This document shows positions 50,041-58,514 of a stretch of 64,000 bases of DNA, piece by piece. Position 1 is the stretch's first letter. The number at the start of each line of letters is the position of its first letter. Where the stretch lies: positions 124,001 to 188,000 of the forward strand of contig JAJPJQ010000049.1 in assembly GCA_021324155.1 (NCBI GenBank), in the 5' to 3' direction. The stretch comes from Pseudomonadota bacterium (lineage in GTDB: Bacteria > Desulfobacterota > Binatia > UBA9968). The notes under the pieces are model-generated. The model had not been told where the DNA came from and searched no databases. It worked only from the letters and a program-made list of their open reading frames with translations. A program made the position numbers and the translations under genes.

Positions 50041-51480
50041 TTACGACAGCACCTTCTTGCCCCATTTCTCCTTCACCTTCTTGGCCAAATCCTCCGGCAC
50101 CTTGACCGACGGCGGGAAGTCCTTGATCCAATCGTACGGCCGGCAGGCGTCGATGATGGCGCGCGAGTTGAAGCTCGCCGCCTTGTCCTTGCGGCTCTTG
50201 GGCAGAATCGGATCGAGCGGGCTGCTGAGACAGCGGCGCAGGATCTCGATGTCCTCGATCGGGTCGCAGCGCGTCGTCATCGCCCAGAGCACGTCCTTCA
50301 TATCGCTCGGGTCGATGTCCTCGTCGACGACGATCGTGAAGCGGCCGAGATACGCCGCCGCGTGCACCTGCGAGGCGAGCACGCCCGCCTGACGCGCGTG
50401 GCCGGGGTAGCGCTGCTTGATCGACACGACCGTCCAGAGACGCGTGTTCCCCTCCGGCGGGCACCAGACACCTTGAATGTCGGGCACGCCCGCGCGCTCC
50501 AATTCCTCCCAGATCATCGCCGAGCGCCAGAAACTTTTGTAGAACGTCGCCTCCGTCGGCGGCCGGCTCGGCGGCGCTCCGGTCATGATCGGGTCGTTGC
50601 GATGATAGATGCGCCGGATCTTGATGACCGGCTCCGTCCGCGACGAGCTCGCGTAATATCCTGTCCATTCGCCGAACGGCCCCTCTTCGCGGCGCTCGTT
50701 CGGCAGACATTCGCCCTCGATGATCATCTCGGCGCTCGCGGGCACGGGCAGGCCGCTGCGCTCCAGGCGCACGACGTCGATCGGCGCGCGGCGTATGCCG
50801 CCGGCGAAATCGTATTCGGAAAGTCCGTACGGCACCTCGAACGCCGAAGCCATGAAGATCAGCGGGTCGTAGCCGATCGCAACCGCGACCGGGAACGGCC
50901 GGTTCTCGGCGAAGAACTTCTCCATCTGGATGCGGCCGTGGCGCCCAGGCGACATGTAGAGGCCGAGATTTTTCCCGTCCTGAATCATGATGCGATACGT
51001 GCCGATATTGACCCAGCCCTCCTGCGGGTCCTGCGTGATCGTCAGGTGCGCGGTGCCGATGTAGCGGCCGCCGTCGCCTACGTTATAGCGCGGCGTCGGA
51101 AACGCGAGCACGTCGAGGTCCTTCTCATCGAGCACGTTCTCCATGAACGGCGCGTCTTTGACCGCGTGCGGCGGAATCGGCTGCATGTCCTTGATGCGCT
51201 GCCGCCACGCGCGCACGAAATCCATCGGCGGGAGATCGACCGGCATGTCGGTCGTGAGCGCGACGCGCTTCATCGAATTCAGCAGGCCGACCGCGAGGCG
51301 GCGGCCTTTCGGGTAATCTTTGATTTCGTCGAAGACGATGCACGGCGGGACTTTCGATTCCTTGCGCGCCATCTCGGTGATCGCGCCGATCTCGAGATCC
51401 CAGTCGGCGCCCTCGACGGTTTTCAATTCGCCGAAGCCGTCGACCTGCTTGAGCCAGTCGCGTAAATCCGTGTAAGCCAT
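50041..51480 (-). CDS. UbiD family (prenylated-FMN-dependent) decarboxylase
   Basis: A 479-residue UbiD-type enzyme with an intact catalytic set: R163 in IGTYRIMI and E266/E271 in EEGPFGEWTGYY. It has the same N-terminal pattern (YTDLRDWLKQVDGFGELKTV) as 33916 but is clearly divergent. The gene is ten bases downstream of a binding-protein gene of the SAISGxMxPLW subgroup, repeating the binding-protein/UbiD pairing seen at 32878/33916. The substrate is unknown. An aggagaac site precedes the ATG. Confidence 0.93.
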   Translation of the reverse strand: MAYTDLRDWLKQVDGFGELKTVEGADWDLEIGAITEMARKESKVPPCIVFDEIKDYPKGRRLAVGLLNSMKRVALTTDMPVDLPPMDFVRAWRQRIKDMQPIPPHAVKDAPFMENVLDEKDLDVLAFPTPRYNVGDGGRYIGTAHLTITQDPQEGWVNIGTYRIMIQDGKNLGLYMSPGRHGRIQMEKFFAENRPFPVAVAIGYDPLIFMASAFEVPYGLSEYDFAGGIRRAPIDVVRLERSGLPVPASAEMIIEGECLPNERREEGPFGEWTGYYASSSRTEPVIKIRRIYHRNDPIMTGAPPSRPPTEATFYKSFWRSAMIWEELERAGVPDIQGVWCPPEGNTRLWTVVSIKQRYPGHARQAGVLASQVHAAAYLGRFTIVVDEDIDPSDMKDVLWAMTTRCDPIEDIEILRRCLSSPLDPILPKSRKDKAASFNSRAIIDACRPYDWIKDFPPSVKVPEDLAKKVKEKWGKKVLS

Positions 51481-51490
51481 TTCGTTCTCC

Positions 51491-52462
51491 TTAACGCGCT
51501 TTCTGAAAAATTCCGTCGCGCTCGAGCTCGGCGATGAGGCTGTTGTCGATGAAGTCGCCGGCCTTGGCGTTGGCGCCCTTCATCTCCGAGCGCAACACCT
51601 CTTCGACCGCCTCGGGCTTGACCGTGGGAATCGATTCCAGATGCTTGACGCCGTAGATGCGGTAGAGCTCGGCGAGAATCTCGGGGTCCTGGACTTTGGT
51701 GTATTTCGCAAAGAGCTTCATCGCGCCGTCGCGGTCGCCCTTGATCCGCTGGATGCCTTCGATATAGCCGCGGAGAAAGCGCAGCGCCACCCCGCGGTTC
51801 TTGTCGAGAAAGCTTTGCGTCGTCGCGACCGGCGAGTTGGGATAGAGCAGCGGCAGGTCGGCGAAGTCGATCATTTCTTTCAAACCCATTTTCGCCGCCG
51901 CGAGATTCGTCGGCGGCGAGATCACGCCGGCGTCGACGCTGCCGGCGGTGATCGCGCCGAGTAGCTGCGGCATACCGCCGGTCTGGAGCACGGCGACGTC
52001 GGCGCCGCGCTTTAAATTAAATTTCTTGAGCGCGAGGTCGAGCGCGAAATCCGTCGACCCGCCGAGGCGCGTGACGCCGATCTTTCGCCCTTTTAAGTCG
52101 GCGGGCGATTTGATCTCGGGCTTCACCATCAGCGTGAAGACGAGTCGGTTGATCGTGTTCGCGATCATCTTGAGATCGGCGCCGCGCATCGACGCCTGCA
52201 TCACCGCGCTCGCGCCGAGGCGCACGAACTGGACGTCGCCGCCGAGCAGCGCCTGCGTCACGACCGAGCCGCCGCCGATGTAGAGAAGCTGCACGTCGAG
52301 GCCGTGGCGCTTAAAGAGCCCGAAGTCGCTCGCCGCCCAGAGCGGCCCCATCGCGCCGCTGATCGAGCTGTACGCGACGCGGATCGGCTCGGCGTCCGCG
52401 CGCGCGGGAAAGAATACGGCGAGGAGGAGGACCACCGCGAAGATACGGAAAAAGAATTTCAT
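51491..52462 (-). CDS. ABC transporter solute-binding protein, NMT1/THI5-like
   Basis: A 323-residue exported protein (signal peptide MKFFFRIFAVVLLLAVFF..., ending ADA near residue 24). Mature start PIRVAYSSISGAMGPLWAAS and YIGGGSVVTQALLGGDVQFV place it with 40109 and 32878. Hinge: IKSPADLKGRKIGVTRLGGS. The tail FIDNSLIAELERDGIFQKA is typical of that subgroup. It is ten bases upstream of UbiD 50041 and preceded by a repeat-filled gap. Confidence 0.91.
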   Translation of the reverse strand: MKFFFRIFAVVLLLAVFFPARADAEPIRVAYSSISGAMGPLWAASDFGLFKRHGLDVQLLYIGGGSVVTQALLGGDVQFVRLGASAVMQASMRGADLKMIANTINRLVFTLMVKPEIKSPADLKGRKIGVTRLGGSTDFALDLALKKFNLKRGADVAVLQTGGMPQLLGAITAGSVDAGVISPPTNLAAAKMGLKEMIDFADLPLLYPNSPVATTQSFLDKNRGVALRFLRGYIEGIQRIKGDRDGAMKLFAKYTKVQDPEILAELYRIYGVKHLESIPTVKPEAVEEVLRSEMKGANAKAGDFIDNSLIAELERDGIFQKAR

Positions 52463-52481
52463 CGAAGAAATATTAATCAGA

Positions 52482-52711
52482 GGGCACGGCCCGCCGTGCC
52501 CCTACATAAAACAGCATCATGCGGCTGCTTGTCATCCTGAAGCAAGGCTGAAGAATGTCTCCGGAGAGATGCTTCGCTGCGCTCAGTATGACAGTCGCGA
52601 ACGTTCGGCATTGAGATTTCGTCCGTAGGGCACGGCGTGCCGTACCCGCCTTATGTCCCGCATGCAAACATGCGGGAATGACGGTCGGGCACCCCGCAGT
52701 GCCCGACCGTC
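52482..52711. repeat. cluster of palindromic repeats in a 247-base gap
   Basis: Four hairpins lie between the 51491 gene and the TctC gene. 52482-52501 is GGGCACGGC-CC-GCCGTGCCC with perfect 9-base arms. 52628-52647 is a near-perfect relative. 52657-52676 has perfect 8-base CCCGCATG arms around CAAA. 52680-52711 has perfect 13-base arms (GACGGTCGGGCAC and complement) ending at the TctC stop and may be its terminator. In between, 52531-52593 contains a gtcatcctgaa...cagtatgaca imperfect palindrome of a type common in uncultured genomes. Confidence 0.55.
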
Positions 52712-53744
52712 ACTTCTTCGGCGCCAGGATCGCCTTCAGCTTCGCGCTGGTGCCCGGATCGATGTCGTACAAGCTGGCGAAGGTCTTGGCAATGGTTGGG
52801 CCGTCGATCGGGTCGATATCGAGATCGGATTTTTTCGCCTCGACGAGGAGATCGGGATCCTTGAGCGTCTGGATGAACGCGTTCTGCAGCTGCTTCACGC
52901 GCTCGGCCGGCACGCCCGGCGGCAGCGAGTACGGGAACTGCGCGACGTGCGCGTTATCGGCGATTTTAAGCAGCAGCTTGGCCTCGTCGGTCTTGGCGTA
53001 TTTGATCGCGAGCGGGACGTTTTTCAATTCGGGATTTTGCTTCAACGTAACGAGCAGCACAGAGTGTATTTTCCCGCTCTCGAACGCGGGGCGCCAGACG
53101 GTTTTTACCGTCTGCCACGAGCCGCAGTAGCCGTCCACCTCGCCCGATTCGACGGCGAGCCGCGCGTCGGCGCCTCCCTTGTAACCTTCGACTACCTGAA
53201 GGGGCAGATTGAGCGCTTCCTTGAGAAGCTTCGGCACGTCCGAGGTGCTGGTGCCGGGGCCGATCGATGCGATCTTCATCGGGCGCTTCGCCGCGAACCA
53301 GTCGTCGGCCGTTTTCACGCCGCTCTGCGCGTTGAAGGTGCAGAGCGTGTCGTATGGACTCGGCACGCCCAGGTAGCTGAACTTGCGTCCGTCGAACTTC
53401 ACCGCCTCGTTGCCCATGATCTGCTGGAGGATCAGCGGCGCGGCCCATGCGCCGATCGTCAGACCGTCGGGCTTCGCCTGATTGTAGAGAAAATTCGCGG
53501 CGATAATGCCGCCGGCGCCGGTCATGTTTTCGACGATGATCGTCGGGTTGCCGGCGAGGTGCTTGCTCATATGGCGGCCGATCATACGGCTGTAGAGATC
53601 GAACGAGCCGCCGGCGGAGTAGCCGACGACGATGCGCAGCGTTTTGTCCTTGTAGAAGTCCTGCGCGCCGGCCGGCGCGGCAAAAAGGATCACAAGCCAC
53701 AATCCTGCAAATAAGATTTGAAGTGTCGAGCTTCTCAACCGCAT
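52710..53744 (-). CDS. tripartite tricarboxylate transporter (TctC/Bug) solute-binding protein
   Basis: A 344-residue Bug-type periplasmic receptor: signal peptide to AGA near residue 27, then TLRIVVGYSAGGSFDLYSRM, GNPTIIVENMTGAGGIIAAN and DGLTIGAWAAPLILQQIMGN. These form the usual TctC ligand cleft for carboxylates. Partner TctA/TctB membrane genes are absent in the window, as is common for Bug proteins, which outnumber their transporters in some bacteria. It lies 17 bases after TPP pair 3, whose substrate may be a carboxylic acid it binds. Confidence 0.92.
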   Translation of the reverse strand: MRLRSSTLQILFAGLWLVILFAAPAGAQDFYKDKTLRIVVGYSAGGSFDLYSRMIGRHMSKHLAGNPTIIVENMTGAGGIIAANFLYNQAKPDGLTIGAWAAPLILQQIMGNEAVKFDGRKFSYLGVPSPYDTLCTFNAQSGVKTADDWFAAKRPMKIASIGPGTSTSDVPKLLKEALNLPLQVVEGYKGGADARLAVESGEVDGYCGSWQTVKTVWRPAFESGKIHSVLLVTLKQNPELKNVPLAIKYAKTDEAKLLLKIADNAHVAQFPYSLPPGVPAERVKQLQNAFIQTLKDPDLLVEAKKSDLDIDPIDGPTIAKTFASLYDIDPGTSAKLKAILAPKK

Positions 53745-53761
53745 GCGACCTCCTTGGCCAA

Positions 53762-54364
53762 TTAGCCGCGTCCGACGAATGTTATCGGCTTTCCTTCCGT
53801 GCGCTCGAGATATCTGACGAACTTGTATTTGTTTTCCGCAAGATCGATTGTCGGCCGCGGAATCTCGCGGTGCAGCAGACTCTCTTCCACCTTGCAGACG
53901 ACGAAGCGCAAACCTTTCTTGTTGAGCCAGGCGACGCCGTCCTTTTTAAACGCGCGGGCGCTGCGGATCGTCATCGCGTTGCGGATACCGGCGGCTTTCG
54001 CGAGCGCTTCGAGATTCGCGCGCCCGCCGGTCGCCGTCGGCTCGCTGATGCGGCTGCCGCTGTAGACGCCGTTGTCGAAAACATAGACGGCGAGATCGGC
54101 CGGATTCAGGCGCGCGAGCGTCGGCAGATTGAAGAGCGAGAGAAGCACGCTGCCGTCGGACTCCAGAACGACCACTTTGCGGTGCGGCAGCGCGAGCGAG
54201 AGCCCTGCGCCGACGCCCAGCGCGCAGCCCATCTGGCCGAGGAGCAGGTTGCCGTCGTGCTCCGAGAAATGGCTCCATTCGATGCGCTGCCCGCTCTGCG
54301 ACGTCACGACCAGGTGATCGGTCATGAGCGGCGCGAGCATCTTCAGGCATTCGCCGCGCGTCAT
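53762..54364 (-). CDS. TPP-dependent decarboxylase, cofactor-binding (beta) subunit, pair 3
   Basis: A 200-residue beta subunit with cofactor motif VLESDGSVLLSLFNLPTLAR and VYVFDNGVYSGSR, closest to pair 2 (22963). The SQSGQRIEWSHFSEHDGNLL loop and the ending FVRYLERTEGKPITFVGRG are shared with pair 2. Its start overlaps the alpha subunit by four bases (ATGA). The longer frame to 54664 reads into alpha and is shadow. Confidence 0.88.
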   Translation of the reverse strand: MTRGECLKMLAPLMTDHLVVTSQSGQRIEWSHFSEHDGNLLLGQMGCALGVGAGLSLALPHRKVVVLESDGSVLLSLFNLPTLARLNPADLAVYVFDNGVYSGSRISEPTATGGRANLEALAKAAGIRNAMTIRSARAFKKDGVAWLNKKGLRFVVCKVEESLLHREIPRPTIDLAENKYKFVRYLERTEGKPITFVGRG

Positions 54365-54867
54365 AGCGAGAAGTCCCCCGCGAACAGCAGCGCCGACGGC
54401 CCGCGCAGCGCGTTGGCGGCGCGCACGGCGTTCTTGATCTTCGTCTCCAGACCGTCGCCATTCTCGATCACTGCGTGGGGAATCGCGAGCGCCTCGAGCA
54501 CCGGACGAGCGTAGGCGCCGATCGTCGAATAAAGAAAGCTGTTCCGCTGGTCCTGGAAGCCGCCGAGAAATCCGACGACGAGCAGCAGCGGCACGCCGAG
54601 CTGCTTCCCGACGGTGACGAGCGAATAGCACGAAACGTAGATGCCGGTGCTCTCGATGTAGCACGCCGCCTGCTTGCCGCCGAGCGTCGCGCCGGCCGCG
54701 ATCGTCACCGCCTCCTGCTCGCTGGAGACGGGCGCGAGCTGGAAGGATGAATCGCTTCGCATCAGCGGCAATATCTGGCTGAGGCGCGTCTCGGGTAGGT
54801 AGCTCACGAAATTGACGCCTGCGTCGCTCAAGCCCGCGACGAGCCGCTTGGCGAGTTCCGCTTCCAT
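54361..54867 (-). CDS. TPP-dependent decarboxylase, pyrimidine-binding (alpha) subunit, pair 3
   Basis: A 168-residue alpha subunit of the same length as pair 2 alpha. The activating Glu lies in PVSSEQEAVTIAAGATLGG, and VSYLPETRLSQILPLMRSDS is the corresponding substrate-side helix. The changes EA/EQ and EG/EA near the Glu distinguish it from pair 2. It is 30 bases downstream of the DapA-family lyase gene, suggesting a lyase-decarboxylase sequence in the pathway (inference). Confidence 0.88.
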   Translation of the reverse strand: MEAELAKRLVAGLSDAGVNFVSYLPETRLSQILPLMRSDSSFQLAPVSSEQEAVTIAAGATLGGKQAACYIESTGIYVSCYSLVTVGKQLGVPLLLVVGFLGGFQDQRNSFLYSTIGAYARPVLEALAIPHAVIENGDGLETKIKNAVRAANALRGPSALLFAGDFSL

Positions 54868-54897
54868 GTTAACGTGCCGCCGACAGCGTTGCCCTGT

Positions 54898-55794
54898 TTA
54901 CGCCTCGGGCAGCACGCCCGCTTCTTTGAGCTCTTTAAACAACTGGTCGCGCGCCTCTTTGGGCATCGGCTGCGTCTCCCATTTCGGAAAGCGCTTGACG
55001 GCGAATCCGCGCATGCGAAACACTTCGCCGAGCGCGGTGCGCCCATACTTGCGCAGCGCCGCGGCGACGAGCCGCGCCGCCGTGTTGACGCGCTGCTGCA
55101 GACCGATCGCCTGCTCGAATCTTTTTTCATCGAGCGCGCGCCAGAGGCTCACGGATAATTCCGGCAGGAAGCTCGTCGGCGGATTGATCATGCCGGCGAC
55201 GCCGAACGGCACGAGGCCGAAAAGATCGGCGTTGCCGGTAAAGACCGAGACGTCGGACGGAAAGAGCCGCACGTATTCGAGCAGCGCGCCCGCCCCGTAG
55301 GCGACCTTGATGCCGCGAATCGTCGGGATCTGCTCCTTCATCCGCTTGGCGAACTCCGGCGGCACGGAGATGCCGGAGTACTTCGGGTTCTCATAGATAT
55401 AGATCGGCAGGCTGACGGCCTGCGCGACCTGTTTGTAGTGGGCAATGATCTCGTACTCGCTGTGATCGGAATAATAGTACGGCGGCACAACGCCGACGGC
55501 GGAGGCGCCCTTCTCGGCCGCGTGGCGCGCAAGCTCGGCCGTGCTCTCGCCGTCGGCCGTGCCGACGTGAACGATGACGGGGAGCCGCCCGCGCGCTTCG
55601 CTGAGCGCGACTTCCGCCGCGCGCTTACGCTCCGGCAGCGACATCGCCGGCCCTTGGCCGGATGAGCCGAGCACGAATAATCCCTGCACCGCCGTCTTGA
55701 CGTAGAAATCGACGAGTTGGCGCATCACGCCCTCGTCGACTCGTTGTTTTTCGTCGAACGGTGTGATGAGCGGGATCAGGACGCCTTTGACCAT
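54898..55794 (-). CDS. DapA family lyase/aldolase (dihydrodipicolinate synthase-like)
   Basis: A 298-residue TIM-barrel class I aldolase or dehydratase. The Schiff-base Lys is K163 in RGIKVAYG and the proton-relay Tyr is Y134 in IYIYENPKYSG. The GTTGE-type substrate motif is GSSGQ (43-47), so the enzyme probably does not act on the usual dihydrodipicolinate substrates but on a related 2-oxo acid. The barrel is complete and of normal length. It precedes TPP pair 3 and follows a Rieske gene by nine bases, indicating a shared catabolic role. Confidence 0.92.
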   Translation of the reverse strand: MVKGVLIPLITPFDEKQRVDEGVMRQLVDFYVKTAVQGLFVLGSSGQGPAMSLPERKRAAEVALSEARGRLPVIVHVGTADGESTAELARHAAEKGASAVGVVPPYYYSDHSEYEIIAHYKQVAQAVSLPIYIYENPKYSGISVPPEFAKRMKEQIPTIRGIKVAYGAGALLEYVRLFPSDVSVFTGNADLFGLVPFGVAGMINPPTSFLPELSVSLWRALDEKRFEQAIGLQQRVNTAARLVAAALRKYGRTALGEVFRMRGFAVKRFPKWETQPMPKEARDQLFKELKEAGVLPEA

Positions 55795-55803
55795 ACGATC
55801 CTC

Positions 55804-57027
55804 CTATCGCGCCTTGCGCACGCCGGTGAACGAATCGAAATAAACGACCTCCGACGCTTTTTCTTGCGGCACCACGCCTTTGGGCCGTTCGCCCTTCTGC
55901 GCCGCGGCGATCGCCTCGCGAACGATGCGGCGAAACATGATGACGCCCTTGTCGGAAGTCGCGAGGCGCTCCTCGCGCTCGCCGAGAAGCCCCTGCGTCG
56001 ACTGGCTCATGATGTCTTCCTGGCGCACGTTGCCTTTGAAGGGCATGTACTTCCGGCTGTCGTAGGCTTTGACTTCCTGCTTCGGCACCTCGGCCGCGCG
56101 CATCGCCTTCAGCTTCTCGAAAAATTGCGGGTCGGAGCCGGTGTAGTAGTTCACCGTGTAGATCGTGAAGTGCTCGTCGTCGTTGGGGGTGAGGAACAGC
56201 ACGTGCTCGCACTGCGAGCCTTCGGTCATAAGCTTCACCGCGTCAACCTTCGCGTGAACGAATTCCGTATCGCCGACTTGAATGATGCTCGGCAGCGCGA
56301 GACTCATCGTATCGACGAACTCCGTCCCGGGCGTGGGGCCGGGCTTGGTCATGACGCCCTTCATTCCGTAGTCGGTCTCGACGAATTGGAAATCCGGCAT
56401 ATCGGTGTAGCTGAAGAACTGATCGCCCCACGCCTGCTCGCCATAGCCCGTATGGCGGTGGAGAATGCAGATGTGACACGGATCGGCGGAGTTCTCGAAG
56501 AAGTTGAACCAATTGTAGTCGTTGGTGCGCACCGGCTCGATCTGCCGCATGCCGCCGCGGTCGACGAGGCACGAGTAGCGCGGCAGCGGCGGCGCCGGCT
56601 GCGGGCCCAGATAGGCGAAGATGAGGCCGCCAAGCTCCTGTACCGGATACGAGAGGTGCTTCACTTTTTGGCAGAAAATGCTGTCCTTCGGCTCGGCCGG
56701 CTGCTCGAGGCATTGGCCGCTCACGTCGAAGAGCCAGCCGTGGTACGGGCAGCGAATGCCGCGGTCTTCGATATCGCCGTATTCGAGCGACGTGCCGCGG
56801 TGCGGGCAGTGAAGACCGACGAGACCGAGACGGCCGTTCAGATCGCGGAACAATACGAGCTCTTCGCCCAAAACTTTAACGGCCTTCGGAATATCGTAGA
56901 GCTCTTCCGCCGCGCTGACGACGAACCAATATTTTCTCAGCCATTCGCCGGCCGGCGTGCCGGGGCCGACGCGCGGAATGTCCGCGAGCGAAACCTGTTT
57001 TAATTTTCTCGCGCTGCTTGTCTTCAT
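55804..57027 (-). CDS. Rieske (2Fe-2S) aromatic ring-hydroxylating oxygenase
   Basis: A 407-residue Rieske oxygenase. Cluster ligands C74/H76 in LHCPHRG and C93/H96 in RCPYHGW; mononuclear iron D182/H185/H190 in ADPCHICILH. The N-terminal LADIPRVGPGTPAGEWLRKY and the long EEREERLATSDKGVIMFRRI region are close to the 38913 copy. The unusual Cys pair in the DPCHICILH iron motif is not seen in the other two. Reductase and ferredoxin genes are absent. It lies between UbiD 57044 (16-base gap) and the DapA-family gene. Confidence 0.93.
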   Translation of the reverse strand: MKTSSARKLKQVSLADIPRVGPGTPAGEWLRKYWFVVSAAEELYDIPKAVKVLGEELVLFRDLNGRLGLVGLHCPHRGTSLEYGDIEDRGIRCPYHGWLFDVSGQCLEQPAEPKDSIFCQKVKHLSYPVQELGGLIFAYLGPQPAPPLPRYSCLVDRGGMRQIEPVRTNDYNWFNFFENSADPCHICILHRHTGYGEQAWGDQFFSYTDMPDFQFVETDYGMKGVMTKPGPTPGTEFVDTMSLALPSIIQVGDTEFVHAKVDAVKLMTEGSQCEHVLFLTPNDDEHFTIYTVNYYTGSDPQFFEKLKAMRAAEVPKQEVKAYDSRKYMPFKGNVRQEDIMSQSTQGLLGEREERLATSDKGVIMFRRIVREAIAAAQKGERPKGVVPQEKASEVVYFDSFTGVRKAR

Positions 57028-57043
57028 GAATCGATCTTCGCAA

Positions 57044-58420
57044 TCAGCTAAGGCCGTATTCTTTCCAGCGCCTGAGCACCTCCGCGCGCATCTCCTCGGT
57101 CGGCTCGGCGACCTGGCCGCGAAATCCTTCCTTGATCGTGCAGTCGGCCATCATTTTCGACGTGACGCCGTCTTTGGTGGCGGAAGGCTCGAGGCTGCTC
57201 GTGATCGAGCGCGGGATCACGAACATGTCCGTCGCCGGCTGAAAGCGCGTCGTCATGGCCCAGAGAATCTCGTTCGGATCGTAGACGTTCACGTCCTCGT
57301 CGACGACGATGACGTGCTTCCACTTGCCGCTGCGCGTGTACAGCGACGATGCAAGGAGATTATTCATCAGGCCGGGGCGGATCAGGCGCTTTTCCACCTG
57401 GAGCACAAGCACGATCGAGACGCCCCACGGCGGCGCGTAGGCTTTTTTCAAGACCGGATACGCCGGCTTGAGCTCCTGATAGGCGGCGACGCCGTAGGTG
57501 AGCGCGTCGATATACAAATGCTCGTGCGGCGGCTTGCCGAGCCAGATATTGTGATAAATCGGATTTTTCCGGTGCGTGATCGCCTTGATCGTCATGACGC
57601 GCTCGTTCGGCACCATCTGCGTCGTGTAGCCGCAGAACTCGCCGAACGGCCCCTCGTTGCCGGTCTTCGCCGGGATCGTCATCTCGCCTTCGAGAACGAT
57701 CTCGGCGAGCGCCGGCACTTCGATATCGACGGTGCGGCACTTGACCACCTCCACGGCTTCGCCGACGAGGCCGCCGGCGATCGCGAGCTCGTACACGCCG
57801 ATGCGCGGCTCGAACTGGGAGGCGACGTAGACGGCCGGCGGCACGCCGATGCAAACCGCGACCTCAAACGTTTTCTGGCCGCGCTTTTCCGCGTTGCGGA
57901 ACATGTCGTGGCCGTCGTGCCCGGGAGTGAGGCGGAGGTTCACCTCGTTCTTGTTGTTGAACATCATCCGATAGATCCCCATGTTCATGCCGTACTCGGG
58001 ATCTTTGATGATGACGTGGCCGGCGGTGATGTACGCGGCGCCGTCGCCGGGATTGTTCGTGCAGATCGGGAGCTTGGTCAGGTCGACCTCGGTCCCTTCC
58101 ATCACGACCTCCTGGCACGCGCCTTTGGACACGAGGCGCGGCGCGATCGCGTTGTCGGCGCGCTTCACCGTCTCTTCGAAAACGTTCTCCGGCGTCAAGC
58201 CGAGGGCCATCGCGACGCGCTTTTCGCCGAACAGCAGTTGTCCGACGACCGGAATTTTCGAGCCTTTGACGTTCTCGAACAGCACCGCCGGGCTGCCGGG
58301 GCGCTCGTTCAAAATTTTGCAGATCGCTCCGAGCTCGTGCTTCGGATCGACCGGCGCGCTTATTTGCTTGAGCTCGCCCTCGCGCTCGAGGACGTCTAAA
58401 AACTGACGCAAATCCATCAT
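57044..58420 (-). CDS. UbiD family (prenylated-FMN-dependent) decarboxylase
   Basis: A 458-residue UbiD-type enzyme with an intact catalytic set: R151 in MGIYRMMF and E256/E261 in NEGPFGEFCGY. The N-terminus MDLRQFLDVLEREGELKQIS is typical of the classical UbiD group and differs from the 33916/50041/63755 set, so this copy may act on a different acid. Two adjacent ATG codons (58420 and 58417) are possible starts. It is the first gene of its minus-strand operon, divergent from the LysR gene at 58515, whose product probably controls it. Confidence 0.93.
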   Translation of the reverse strand: MMDLRQFLDVLEREGELKQISAPVDPKHELGAICKILNERPGSPAVLFENVKGSKIPVVGQLLFGEKRVAMALGLTPENVFEETVKRADNAIAPRLVSKGACQEVVMEGTEVDLTKLPICTNNPGDGAAYITAGHVIIKDPEYGMNMGIYRMMFNNKNEVNLRLTPGHDGHDMFRNAEKRGQKTFEVAVCIGVPPAVYVASQFEPRIGVYELAIAGGLVGEAVEVVKCRTVDIEVPALAEIVLEGEMTIPAKTGNEGPFGEFCGYTTQMVPNERVMTIKAITHRKNPIYHNIWLGKPPHEHLYIDALTYGVAAYQELKPAYPVLKKAYAPPWGVSIVLVLQVEKRLIRPGLMNNLLASSLYTRSGKWKHVIVVDEDVNVYDPNEILWAMTTRFQPATDMFVIPRSITSSLEPSATKDGVTSKMMADCTIKEGFRGQVAEPTEEMRAEVLRRWKEYGLS

Positions 58421-58463
58421 AGAAAAATCATCCGTGGGCTAACCCCAGCACCATAGGCCGAAC

Positions 58464-58478
58464 TTGAAATCGTGTCAA
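58464..58478. promoter_or_regulatory. candidate LysR operator (T-N11-A)
   Basis: TTGA-AATCGTG-TCAA is a 15-base inverted repeat that contains a T-N11-A LysR consensus, centred about 43 bases before the LysR ATG at 58515 and 50 bases before the divergent UbiD ATG. A second ctcaag/cttgaac pair follows. The location in a divergent LysR/target gap supports an operator, but nothing more than symmetry is seen. Confidence 0.45.
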
Positions 58479-58514
58479 TCTTGAACTATTTAACCGTAGC
58501 TCAAGTTTTTCTTT

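Noticed and set aside
52463-52709. Repeat cluster as a CRISPR array or attachment site
   Set aside because: The units are palindromes of different sequence without equal-length spacers, and no cas or integrase gene is near.
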